From contig DLPV01000059.1 of assembly GCA_002477465.1 (NCBI GenBank), positions 1 through 14,193 of the forward strand: 14,193 bases of DNA, in the 5' to 3' direction. The notes under the pieces were generated by a model, which saw nothing but the letters and a program-made list of their open reading frames with translations, ran no database searches and was not told the DNA's origin. This stretch comes from Gammaproteobacteria bacterium UBA7449 (GTDB lineage: Bacteria; Pseudomonadota; Gammaproteobacteria; Pseudomonadales; Pseudohongiellaceae). Both the position numbers and the translations under genes were made by a program. Below are positions 7,448-14,055 of the stretch, piece by piece. Within the stretch, counting starts at the first letter, position 1, and each line of letters starts with the position of its first letter.

Positions 7448-8925
7448 TGGCTGTACTCCTGCCGAAAACGTTTTTCCAAACGACCGACGAGAATCACCAG
7501 CGGCCATAACAGGGCAATGTACATGACTGCTGCCACGATTAGCGGTGTTGGATTGGCCTCAAGCGCTTGAGCCTGGTTTGCCTGTTTCAATAAATCTGGC
7601 ATGGCAACCACCGAGGCCAGCGCCGTGTCCTTGATAACATTGATGCAGTTATTCGTGAGCGGCGGGATCACTACCCTTATTGCCTGGGGCAAAATGACAT
7701 CCGTCATCGTGTGACGGTAGTTTAAGCCCAGAGCATGTGAGGCCTCGAATTGCCCGCGCGGAATGGCTTCGATGCCCGCGCGAAAAATTTCCGACGTATA
7801 GGCGCCGGAGACCAGAGTAAGCGCGAAGGCCGCTGACATAAAAGGCGAAAGCTGTATGCCCGCAAATGGCGGCGCATAGTAAACCACGATCAGCAGCACC
7901 AGGATTGGAATGGAGCGAAAGATATCGATATAGATCTTTGCTGCAATGCTGGCGGGCCGAACACCATACATACGTACCAGCGCCACGAACAAACCCAGCA
8001 CCAATCCGAATGCGATGCTGATGCCGCCCAGCATCAGGGTCACACTCAAACCTGACAACAGTAAAGGATAGGAATTCAGCAGCACATCGACATTCAGAAA
8101 GGTCTGCACAAAACCCGTGTCAGTGCCCCCTACCGACGTGGAAAGCGGTCGATCCACAACACTGACGGTGGAACTGTCCGCGGCAGGCTCACTGCCAAAC
8201 CATTGCCGATGCAGCTGAGCCACAAATCCGCTGCGCTTCAGTTCGCTGATGACATCATTGACCTGGTCTGCCAGCGGATTGCCCTTGGCCAACACCATGG
8301 AGTAGCGCTCACCGGTCTCGATGCGCTGTACTACCCTGAAATAGGGTTTGTCCCTGATAAAATATTCCAGTCCCGGAATGTCAGAGATATAGCCATCGAC
8401 CCGCCCCGACTGCACATCGAGCATGGCCGGCACCAGACCTTCAAAGCGACGGATCTCGTCAAAGCCGTAACGAGGCGCATTTTCCGTTGTCCACATGTCG
8501 CCGGTAGAGCCAGTGTCAACCGCCACCACCCGATCACGCATATCATCCAGACTAGTGATATCACTCTGGCTATCGACGGTTAAAGACTGGGCACTGTCAT
8601 AATAAGGCTGTACGAAGGCAACGGATTCCAGCCTTCGTTCAGTCACTGTTATCGAAGAAAGTGCAATATCGATTCGGCCGGACTGCACTGCGGAAAAAAG
8701 TCCGCTAAAGGGAATATTGACGATCTCGACGTCAGCGTCCAGCCGCGCCCCGATCTCCTTAACAAGATCGATCTCGAAACCGACATAGTCGCCATTCTCA
8801 TCCTGGAATTCCCAGGGCACATTGCCGATATTGGCGCCCACTTTTAACTCCGCCGCCATAGCTGAACCGGCCAAAAATGACCAGTTAACTAGCAGCCCAA
8901 GCGCAATGTAGTTGCCGATTCTCAT
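7444..8925 (-). CDS. Fused substrate-binding protein and permease of a polar amino acid ABC importer
   Basis: This 493-residue protein joins two components that are usually separate. Residues 1-24 are a signal sequence (cut near SAMA). Residues 26-243 are a periplasmic type II binding domain with the family's ligand pocket, including SSITVTERR (T93, R97 for the alpha-carboxyl and amino groups) and the hinge-side acid D182 (YISD). Residues 244-270 form a Ser/Thr-rich linker. Residues 271-490 are a HisM/GlnP-type permease with the ATPase-docking EAA loop at 394-415 (EASHALGLNYRHTMTDVILP). A homodimer would carry two binding domains, as in lactococcal GlnP. The permease end overlaps the ATPase start by four bases. 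The ligand is probably a polar or acidic amino acid or a related compound, not determinable by eye. No strong ribosome-binding site is seen before the ATG. Confidence 0.93.
   Translation of the reverse strand: MRIGNYIALGLLVNWSFLAGSAMAAELKVGANIGNVPWEFQDENGDYVGFEIDLVKEIGARLDADVEIVNIPFSGLFSAVQSGRIDIALSSITVTERRLESVAFVQPYYDSAQSLTVDSQSDITSLDDMRDRVVAVDTGSTGDMWTTENAPRYGFDEIRRFEGLVPAMLDVQSGRVDGYISDIPGLEYFIRDKPYFRVVQRIETGERYSMVLAKGNPLADQVNDVISELKRSGFVAQLHRQWFGSEPAADSSTVSVVDRPLSTSVGGTDTGFVQTFLNVDVLLNSYPLLLSGLSVTLMLGGISIAFGLVLGLFVALVRMYGVRPASIAAKIYIDIFRSIPILVLLIVVYYAPPFAGIQLSPFMSAAFALTLVSGAYTSEIFRAGIEAIPRGQFEASHALGLNYRHTMTDVILPQAIRVVIPPLTNNCINVIKDTALASVVAMPDLLKQANQAQALEANPTPLIVAAVMYIALLWPLVILVGRLEKRFRQEYSQ
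7445..7461 (-). promoter_or_regulatory. Ribosome-binding site and GTGA overlap that fix the ATPase start
   Basis: On the minus strand CAGGAG (7461-7456) is followed by eight bases and then GTG (7447-7445). The last two bases of that GTG plus an A form the TGA stop of the upstream gene. This arrangement indicates translational coupling and rules in the shorter ATPase. Confidence 0.75.
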
Positions 8926-8972
8926 GTGATGCCAGGCATTCCGTCGAAGCCTGTCATTAGACCACGCGCTTG

Positions 8973-9000
8973 GATTCTTCCCCAGAGATTTTTAAGAATC
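8973..9000. promoter_or_regulatory. Inverted repeat GATTCTT-N14-AAGAATC, candidate operator
   Basis: GATTCTT (8973-8979) and AAGAATC (8994-9000) are perfect 7-bp inverted arms separated by 14 bases. The arm centres are 21 bp apart, two helical turns, as expected for a dimeric regulator site. It lies 48-75 bases upstream of the importer ATG. It could equally be chance or a weak hairpin. Confidence 0.3.
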
Positions 9001-9001
9001 A

Positions 9002-9029
9002 CGGCCTACCCAGGCTAATTCCCGGCCTA
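9002..9029. repeat. Direct repeat CGGCCTA spaced 21 bp
   Basis: CGGCCTA occurs at 9002-9008 and again at 9023-9029, exactly two helical turns apart. It lies immediately beside the inverted repeat and upstream of the importer genes. A binding site for a tandemly bound regulator is possible. No known consensus is recognised. Confidence 0.3.
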
Positions 9030-9150
9030 TGAAAACACATCAATAAGAAAAATATGACTGGCTGCTCTCAGGATCCAGACCTAAACAGGACAAGGAGTGC
9101 GCACCAGGATTCTGCTTATTGCCGGCTTCCACGCTGGCTCGACTTTCTCA

Positions 9151-9206
9151 CTGTAAACAAAATTTCATCTAGCGTTCACCAATTTGACACATAAAAGCAC
9201 TACCGT
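9151..9206 (+). promoter_or_regulatory. Candidate tandem Pho box array and promoter of the PAP2 gene
   Basis: Four 7-base half-sites follow each other at an exact 11-bp step: CTGTAAA (9151), ATTTCAT (9162), CGTTCAC (9173) and TTGACAC (9184). The 4-base spacers are caaa, ctag and caat. Each half-site matches five of seven positions of the PhoB half-site CTGTCAY, and the 7+4+7 geometry is that of a Pho box. Ten bases after the last half-site comes TACCGT (9201-9206), a weak -10 at the spacing seen in phoA-type promoters. TTGACA at 9184 would otherwise be a perfect -35, but it has no good -10 at 16-18 bases, which favours activator-dependent use. Confidence 0.5.
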
Positions 9207-9238
9207 GAGTTCGTCATCAGTCATGTTGGGCTACCCCT

Positions 9239-9757
9239 ATGATTAACGGCGTTTCTGCGTGGGACCAATCGGCTTTTCTTCGGGTCAATCGTCTTCAGCA
9301 CAATTCACACCTGATTCTCACATTCAGAATTCTGTCCCATAGCGGCGATGGGTATCTCTATGTGCTACTCGGAATTTCCCTGCACCTTTTTGAGTCGGCC
9401 GACTCAGTACAATTCCTCAAATCCGCATTATTGGCTTTCGCTTTAGAGATTCCCTGTTTTCTAGCATTGAAAGCACTGATAAAACGAGAACGTCCCTGTG
9501 AGCACCTGGCGGGCTGTAGTTTCGCGGTTACCCCGAGCGACAAGTTCAGCATGCCCTCGGGCCATACTGCAGCCGCCTTCCTGATGTCTTCTCTCATTGC
9601 CGGCTTCTATCCAGCGTTCACGGTGTTGGCTTACATCTGGGCCAGCCTCATCGGTGCCTCACGCGTGTTCCTGGGAGTCCATTACCCAACAGATGTGGTC
9701 GCCGGGGCCGCGTTGGGATGGAGTTGTGCCGCGCTGTCGGTTTCATTGTTGTCATAA
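9239..9757 (+). CDS. PAP2-family membrane phosphatase
   Basis: This 172-residue integral membrane protein has the full PAP2 (type 2 phosphatidic acid phosphatase) active site. The motifs are K78-x6-R85-P86 (KALIKRERP), P106-S-G-H109 (SMPSGHTAA) and S141-R142-x5-H148-x3-D152 (SRVFLGVHYPTD). H148 would be the nucleophile and H109 the acid/base residue. Membrane segments surround these motifs, with the catalytic face towards the periplasm in this family. Substrates of relatives are phosphatidate, phosphatidylglycerophosphate or undecaprenyl pyrophosphate. In this cluster, generation of diacylglycerol from phosphatidate is the attractive reading. The stop is two bases before the next gene, so the two are surely co-transcribed. 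The start ATG has a poor ribosome-binding site. A candidate PhoB-regulated promoter lies upstream. Confidence 0.9.
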   Translation: MINGVSAWDQSAFLRVNRLQHNSHLILTFRILSHSGDGYLYVLLGISLHLFESADSVQFLKSALLAFALEIPCFLALKALIKRERPCEHLAGCSFAVTPSDKFSMPSGHTAAAFLMSSLIAGFYPAFTVLAYIWASLIGASRVFLGVHYPTDVVAGAALGWSCAALSVSLLS

Positions 9758-9759
9758 GT

Positions 9760-10836
9760 ATGCGTATTCTTTACGGCGTACAAGGCACTGGCAACGGCCA
9801 TCTCACCCGGGCCCGTACATTAACTCCTGCGCTGCGAAAGGCTGGCATCGAAATCGATTTTCTATTCAGCGGAAGGAAGCGAGAAGACTACTTTGACATG
9901 GAGGCCTTTGGTGACTTTGACTGTCGGCGAGGCCTGACGTTCAAGGTACGCAATGGCGAAATCGATACGCTGCAAACCCTTTTGGCCAATAATGCACCAC
10001 GGCTAGTGGCGGACATACATAGCCTGGATTTATCAGCCTATGACCTGGTGCTTTCTGATTTCGAACCGGTAACCGCATGGGCTGCAAGATTGCAGAGCAA
10101 AACCTGCATAAGCCTGAGCCACCAGTGCGCCTTTGATTTCGCTGTGCCCAAGGTCCGCGGATACTTCCCTTCTCGCTTATTAATGAAATATTTTGCACCG
10201 GCCAACATCAGGCTTGGATTTCACTATTACCATTTCAATCAGCCAATCTTACCCCCGCTGATCAGATACCAGACTTCAAATGAATTCAGGCTCAACAAAA
10301 TCCTTGTGTATATGGGGTTTGAAGATTTGGAAGATGTCATCCGGTTTCTGAAGCCATTCAAGGACTACGAATTCGTGATCTTTGCAAAAGTGGATTCCCG
10401 GCAGAACCATGGCCACATTTCCGTAAATCCTATTTCTCAGACGGAGTTTCACGAACATCTTAAAGACGCCGGAGGGGTCATCAGCAATGCAGGCTTCGCG
10501 CTTTCCAGCGAATGTCTTGCCATGGGGAAGAAGCTATTAGTAAAGCCGCTTAGCGGCCAATTCGAACAATTGAGCAACGGCCTGGCCCTGCAGAGCCTGG
10601 AGAGAGCAACTGTAACTGCTGAACTTGACCAGAATATCTTAATGGACTGGCTTTTGCTGGGGCCACACAAAGCCATACCCTACCCGGATATCGCTCCTGC
10701 CGTGGCTAAATGGCTGATTCACGACAGCGAACACAATATCCAGAAACTATCGCAGAGCATTTGGACCGATGTAGATTTTCCTTACGACTATGATGACGAT
10801 TTCGGATCTTGCTTAGTACCCAGAATGCTTTATTAA
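9760..10836 (+). CDS. Glycosyltransferase of the MJ1255/VC2487 type (GT-B fold, MurG-like)
   Basis: This 358-residue protein has an N-terminal acceptor domain beginning MRILYGVQGTGNGHLTRAR, with the G-x-G-x-G-H loop of MurG-like enzymes. Its C-terminal donor domain contains GGVISNAGF (about 238-246), E251, and the loop KPLSGQFEQLSN (about E269-Q270) that normally clamps the nucleotide-sugar. I start it at ATG 9760, two bases after the PAP2 stop. A start 42 bases further upstream would overlap the PAP2 gene and add residues before the conserved MRILYG beginning. No ribosome-binding site is seen, so re-initiation from the upstream gene is likely. The family is widely annotated but little characterised. 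Position in a lipid cluster makes diacylglycerol or a glycolipid the plausible acceptor, by inference. The C-terminus is acidic (DFPYDYDDDFG). Confidence 0.85.
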   Translation: MRILYGVQGTGNGHLTRARTLTPALRKAGIEIDFLFSGRKREDYFDMEAFGDFDCRRGLTFKVRNGEIDTLQTLLANNAPRLVADIHSLDLSAYDLVLSDFEPVTAWAARLQSKTCISLSHQCAFDFAVPKVRGYFPSRLLMKYFAPANIRLGFHYYHFNQPILPPLIRYQTSNEFRLNKILVYMGFEDLEDVIRFLKPFKDYEFVIFAKVDSRQNHGHISVNPISQTEFHEHLKDAGGVISNAGFALSSECLAMGKKLLVKPLSGQFEQLSNGLALQSLERATVTAELDQNILMDWLLLGPHKAIPYPDIAPAVAKWLIHDSEHNIQKLSQSIWTDVDFPYDYDDDFGSCLVPRMLY

Positions 10837-10862
10837 CCGTATGTTCAGTTTTAATTAGGAGG

Positions 10863-10902
10863 CTGTAACAAAAACTTCACTAAGGATTAATCGAATTGTA
10901 AT
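10863..10902 (+). promoter_or_regulatory. Candidate Pho box upstream of the plcP-like gene
   Basis: CTGTAAC (10863-10869), AAAA, ACTTCAC (10874-10880) shows Pho box geometry. The first half-site matches six and the second four of seven positions of CTGTCAY. A further TTGTAAT (10896-10902) is in 11-bp phase and matches five. The 18-mer is identical at 14 of 18 positions to the one at 9151-9168 upstream of the PAP2 gene. TCGAAT (10891-10896), ten bases after the box, could serve as -10. The site lies in a 101-base gap, leaving about 40 bases of leader before the ATG. Confidence 0.42.
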
Positions 10903-10937
10903 AAATTTGGCCGCCAATGAACCGAATATGAGAGTAA

Positions 10938-11762
10938 ATGGTCTGGATACCTACTGTGCGTAAACAACAGAAATTAAAAGTCAGAAGCGTCTTCATCTCG
11001 GATATACACTTGGGATTCAAGGGCTGTCAGGCAGATTCTCTCCTGCATTTTCTGCACTCAGTCGAGACAGACTATCTGTTTCTGGTAGGTGATATCGTTG
11101 ATTTTTGGGCGCTCATGAAGAACCCTATTTGGCCACAAAAGCATACCAACGTAATTCGCTCCATACTTGGCAAAGCAAAGCACGAAACGAAAGTAATTTA
11201 CGTGCCAGGCAATCACGATGACTCCATGCGTGACTATGTCGGTCACAAGTTCGGCAACGTCGAGATTCACAGGGACTATGTGCATACTACTGTGGATGGC
11301 CGCAAACTCCTGGTCATGCACGGCGACGAGTTTGATCTCATCGTGAAGAATAGCCGTTGGCTCTCAAATCTGGGCAGCTATCTCTATGACAAACTGCTTA
11401 GCCTCAATCACATCGTGAATGGTATCCGCAGGCTCTTTAACAGATCATACTGGTCACTGGCCGCCTATCTAAAGCACAAGGTCAAGAATGCCGTTGACTA
11501 CATCGGAAACTTCGAAGATGCGCTAGCGCATTTCGCCGAGGAAAGAGGCGTAGATGGTGTAGTTTGTGGACATATCCATCATGCAGAGATCCGGGACATC
11601 AACGGCATACTTTACTGCAACGATGGGGACTGGGTTGAAAGTTGCACCTCCCTCATTGAATACAACGATGGCCAACTTGAAATCCTGCATTGGGAAAACA
11701 ATTTCGAGCAGTCCACTATCTCTGAATTGGAGGAGATACTGGGAACTCGCGACGCTGCCTGA
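10938..11762 (+). CDS. plcP: PlcP-like metallophosphatase (phospholipase C acting in lipid remodelling; LpxH-related fold)
   Basis: This 274-residue calcineurin-like phosphoesterase has every metal ligand: D22-x-H24 (SDIHLG), G51-D52-x2-D55 (GDIVDFW), G91-N92-H93-D94, H128 (MHGDEFD) and G211-H212-x-H214 (CGHIHH). It belongs to the COG2908 group, often annotated UDP-2,3-diacylglucosamine diphosphatase. Stretches such as SDIHLGFKGCQAD, YWSLAAYLKHKVKNAV and LYCNDGDWVES are those of the longer branch that contains rhizobial PlcP rather than canonical LpxH (about 240 residues). PlcP cleaves phospholipid headgroups to leave diacylglycerol during phosphate limitation. The gene lies 67 bases before a lipid-type GT4 gene, the arrangement known for plcP-agt, and behind a candidate Pho box. 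A GAGAG run precedes the ATG closely. An LpxH-like role remains the alternative. Confidence 0.82.
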   Translation: MVWIPTVRKQQKLKVRSVFISDIHLGFKGCQADSLLHFLHSVETDYLFLVGDIVDFWALMKNPIWPQKHTNVIRSILGKAKHETKVIYVPGNHDDSMRDYVGHKFGNVEIHRDYVHTTVDGRKLLVMHGDEFDLIVKNSRWLSNLGSYLYDKLLSLNHIVNGIRRLFNRSYWSLAAYLKHKVKNAVDYIGNFEDALAHFAEERGVDGVVCGHIHHAEIRDINGILYCNDGDWVESCTSLIEYNDGQLEILHWENNFEQSTISELEEILGTRDAA

Positions 11763-11829
11763 TATTAAGCTTCAAGTTTCATAACCGGCTTCACGAAACC
11801 CTACACCCAACACTCTCTCAGGATTCGTT

Positions 11830-13008
11830 ATGCGAATACTCATGATCTCTGACGTCTATTTCCCGCGGATCAATGGCGTATCCACTTCCATCCAGACATT
11901 CAAAAGGGAACTGGAAATTGCGGGGCATGAAGTGTATCTGATCGCTCCAAGCTACCCTGAGCCCATGGTGGATGACGACACAATACTTCGTATTGAGTCC
12001 AGAGGTGTTACGTTGGACCCGGAAGATCGCATGATGAAGTACCGAAAGCTGATCAACCAACTGCCTCAACTACGCGAAAAGGGTTTCGACCTGGTGCATA
12101 TCAATACACCCTTCGTGGCACATTATGCTGGTTTAACTCTTGCTCGAAAATTGGATATACCCTGCATTACCACTTACCACACATTGTTTGAGGAATACCT
12201 TTACCATTATATTCCATGGATTCCGAAATCGGTCCTTCGCTGGGCAGCGCGCAGTTTTTCAGTAAGCCAGTGCCAGGCTCTAGACGGAATCATTACCCCC
12301 TCCTCAATTATTGCTTCATTGCTTCAGCAATATGGCATTAGCAATCCAATCGTAACCATCCCAACCGGCATTGATGTCAGCGATTTCGAATCGGGGAATG
12401 GTGATAAGTTTCGTGACTCCCTCGGAATAGAGCCGCATAAAAAACTGCTTCTGAATGTCAGTCGCGTTGCGTATGAGAAAAACATCGGTCGTTTGCTGGA
12501 AGTCGTGCAAGACCTGCTAAAGAAAAGCCGCGATATCCACCTGGTCATCGCCGGCGAGGGGCCGGCTAAACAGTCCTACATACAACAAGCGCGAGACATG
12601 GGCATTGCCGACCACGTTTCGTTCATAGGTTATCTCGATAGAAGCACGGATCTCATTGACTGTTACCACAGTGCAGACCTATTTGTATTTAGCTCCAAAA
12701 CAGAAACTCAGGGACTGGTGTTACTTGAGGCAATGGCGGCTGGCACGCCGGTGGTAGCAATAGCCGAGATGGGAACCAAAGAAGTACTTCAGGATGGATT
12801 GGGCGTAAAGATAACAGATGGCACTGTAAGTGACTTTAGTGCGAAGATAGTGGAAGTGCTGGACCAGCCTGACTTACACAATACACTATCCGAGTCGGCG
12901 AAACTCTATGCCAAGGACTGGGATTCAAGCAGGCTCTCCGCCAGGATGGCCGAGTACTACGTTAATATTACCACCCAATATCCTCGGGAACTAGGCAGCC
13001 ATGCATGA
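11830..13008 (+). CDS. GT4 glycosyltransferase, Agt-like diacylglycerol glycosyltransferase
   Basis: This 392-residue GT-B enzyme is of family GT4. The N-terminal domain opens with MRILMISDVYFPRINGVSTS, whose Gly loop binds the donor phosphates. The C-terminal domain has SRVAYEKN (R212, K217), AGEGP (241-245) and the retaining-enzyme E-x7-E motif E292-TQGLVLL-E300. Similar enzymes glucosylate or glucuronosylate diacylglycerol (bacterial alpha-glucosyl-diacylglycerol synthases and rhizobial or marine Agt). Placement directly after a plcP-like gene and directly before dgkA supports diacylglycerol as acceptor. The sugar donor, UDP-glucose or UDP-glucuronate, cannot be read off. AGGA lies six bases before the ATG. 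The stop overlaps the dgkA start by eight bases. Mannosyltransferases of the PimB/ALG type are the main alternative. Confidence 0.85.
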   Translation: MRILMISDVYFPRINGVSTSIQTFKRELEIAGHEVYLIAPSYPEPMVDDDTILRIESRGVTLDPEDRMMKYRKLINQLPQLREKGFDLVHINTPFVAHYAGLTLARKLDIPCITTYHTLFEEYLYHYIPWIPKSVLRWAARSFSVSQCQALDGIITPSSIIASLLQQYGISNPIVTIPTGIDVSDFESGNGDKFRDSLGIEPHKKLLLNVSRVAYEKNIGRLLEVVQDLLKKSRDIHLVIAGEGPAKQSYIQQARDMGIADHVSFIGYLDRSTDLIDCYHSADLFVFSSKTETQGLVLLEAMAAGTPVVAIAEMGTKEVLQDGLGVKITDGTVSDFSAKIVEVLDQPDLHNTLSESAKLYAKDWDSSRLSARMAEYYVNITTQYPRELGSHA

Positions 13009-13408
13009 CTTCCAGGCAACTGCAACCGACAACTCTTCTGAAACAATGAAACCACCAGTCCCCAAAACCGGACTCCGAAGAGTCTTGGCCGCTACTCGCT
13101 ACTCCTTCAATGGCTTGCTCTTGGCACTTAAAACTGAAGAGGCATTTAAACAGGAGTTTGCGCTATTCATAGTCTTGGCGCCTCTCGGATTCTGGTTGGG
13201 CCAGAATGACATCGAGCGACTGCTTTTGGTTGGTGTACTGGTTTTAGTCTTGATTTTGGAATTACTGAATACAGCAATTGAAGCCGTAGTAGACAGAGTC
13301 AGCTCTGACTTTCATGAACTCTCTCGCCAGGCCAAAGACCTTGGATCTGCTGCGGTATTTTTGAGCCTTGCCCTGGTCGTAATTACCTGGAGCGTGATTA
13401 TTCTATGA
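13001..13408 (+). CDS. dgkA: Diacylglycerol kinase, prokaryotic DgkA type
   Basis: This 135-residue inner-membrane enzyme phosphorylates diacylglycerol with ATP to phosphatidate. It has the three transmembrane helices and diagnostic sequence of DgkA. ELLNTAIEAVVDR (87-99) holds the catalytic and metal residues E87, N90 and E94. The surface helix residues E46 and E52 lie in KTEEAFKQE, and SRQAKDLGSAAVF (108-120) follows. The protein is about 13 residues longer at the N-terminus than the E. coli enzyme. Initiation at Met16 (13046) would restore the usual length, but AGG five bases before 13001 and the eight-base overlap with the glycosyltransferase gene favour 13001. In this operon it would recycle diacylglycerol produced by the PlcP-like enzyme, competing with the glycosyltransferase for the same pool. 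Confidence 0.95.
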   Translation: MHDFQATATDNSSETMKPPVPKTGLRRVLAATRYSFNGLLLALKTEEAFKQEFALFIVLAPLGFWLGQNDIERLLLVGVLVLVLILELLNTAIEAVVDRVSSDFHELSRQAKDLGSAAVFLSLALVVITWSVIIL

Positions 13409-13457
13409 TCCTCTTGCTAGCCTGAGGGCTTTAATGACCCAATGCCAGGCTCAGGAT

Positions 13458-13519
13458 AAAGGGTCAGAAAAAAAGGGCCGACAAAAATTCATAATCGAAT
13501 TTTTCCCTCCGACCCCTTT
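13458..13519. terminator. Palindromic hairpin between convergent genes, likely bidirectional terminator
   Basis: The inner stem AAAAATTC (13483-13490) / GAATTTTT (13497-13504) closes a six-base loop. It extends through AGGG (13474-13477) / CCCT (13505-13508) across an asymmetric bulge. The outer arms are AAAGGGTC (13458-13465) and GACCCCTTT (13511-13519) with one bulged C. On the minus strand the GGG/CCC stem is followed by seven T, a good intrinsic terminator for the SRPBCC gene. On the plus strand it lies 50 bases after dgkA. The long palindrome also resembles REP-type elements. Confidence 0.6.
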
Positions 13520-13532
13520 GCTTGTAATATTC

Positions 13533-14036
13533 CTAGTCCGCCTCAGCCAGTTGCTTCATGGCACCCAAAGCATTAGTGAACATGCCGCGACGTCGTTCGA
13601 TGTCGGCATCTTTCGCCGCCTGATCAGGCAGATTGGAGACATCGTAGGTCAGGGTGTAGAGCATTTTCGACGTGGAATCGGTCACCGGGCGAGCTTCCAT
13701 GAAGCCATGGTAAAGATTGTAGAACTGGCCTTCTACGGCGGGCTGGGTGTAGCCGTAGGAAAGTTCGGTCTGAGCCACCATGATCTCAATAATACGACCG
13801 CCCAATAAAGCGCGGACCGAGCCCATGCCACCCTCGCCAGAGGTAATCTCACAATCCAGTCCCAGCCACTCACTGATAGAACAGTAGTCGCCGACCTTTT
13901 CCCAGACTTCAGCCGCGGGCTTGTTGATGTCAATTTCCATGTCGATGGTGACGTATTCCTGGGCGGTTGCCGTCGTCGACAGCATAAGCCCTGCTGTGAT
14001 GAGTGCTGATAGTAATAATAGTAATAACTGGCGCAT
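13533..14036 (-). CDS. Secreted SRPBCC-fold (START/polyketide-cyclase-like) protein
   Basis: This 167-residue protein starts with a clear Sec signal sequence (MRQLLLLLLSALITAGLMLS, cut near TATA at about 25). The remainder reads as a single SRPBCC domain: an opening strand EYVTIDMEIDINKPAAEVWEKVGDY typical of the family, then the GLDCEITSGEGGMGSVRALLGG strand pair, and a long C-terminal helix (DADIERRRGMFTNALGAMKQLAEA). The fold makes a hydrophobic cavity for lipids or small aromatics. The ligand and any activity are unknown. GAGGAA lies six bases before the ATG. The leucine run in the signal sequence is encoded almost entirely by TTA and CTA codons. It is convergent with dgkA, so it is not part of that operon. 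A lipid-binding role in the periplasm is possible but unproven. Confidence 0.82.
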   Translation of the reverse strand: MRQLLLLLLSALITAGLMLSTTATAQEYVTIDMEIDINKPAAEVWEKVGDYCSISEWLGLDCEITSGEGGMGSVRALLGGRIIEIMVAQTELSYGYTQPAVEGQFYNLYHGFMEARPVTDSTSKMLYTLTYDVSNLPDQAAKDADIERRRGMFTNALGAMKQLAEAD

Positions 14037-14055
14037 ACAAACTTCCTCGATTGAT

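Larger units (their letters stand above)
8926..9238. other. Divergent intergenic region between the importer operon and the lipid cluster
   Basis: This 313-base non-coding stretch must hold promoters in both directions. I find no convincing small reading frame. The left half contains an inverted repeat (8973-9000) and a 21-bp-spaced direct repeat (9002-9029), both possible operators for the minus-strand importer. The right half contains a phased array of PhoB-like half-sites (9151-9190) facing the plus-strand PAP2 gene. The roughly 9040-9150 interval shows nothing I can name. Confidence 0.7.

Noticed and set aside
7448..7507. Longer ATPase start adding 20 residues
   Set aside because: It lies wholly within the permease coding sequence, and the GTG at 7447 has a proper ribosome-binding site and matches the family N-terminus.
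6828..7526. 232-codon plus-strand open frame opposite the ABC ATPase
   Set aside because: It is Ser/Arg-rich antisense translation of the conserved ATPase motifs, with no recognisable domain.
8951..8957. Perfect PhoB half-site CTGTCAT near the importer genes
   Set aside because: There is no second half-site 11 bp away on either side, and it is oriented away from the importer start, so a lone 7-mer is treated as chance.
9718..9759. Longer start for the MJ1255-type glycosyltransferase
   Set aside because: The extra residues are the PAP2 C-terminal coding sequence read in another frame. Family members begin at the MRILYG-like motif.
10857..10862. Perfect Shine-Dalgarno AGGAGG
   Set aside because: No ATG, GTG or TTG follows at usable distance, and the next codons hit stops. 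It immediately abuts the Pho-box-like site and is probably incidental.
10888..10897. TAATCGAATT occurring three times in the window (also 13492-13501 and, on the other strand, 6701-6710)
   Set aside because: A rough estimate for a window of this size gives one or two 10-mers present three times by chance, and the flanks do not match.
11776..11794. Possible third Pho box before the GT4 gene (GTTTCAT then GCTTCAC)
   Set aside because: The half-sites are 12 rather than 11 bp apart and weak. The gene can be transcribed from the plcP promoter across the 67-base gap.
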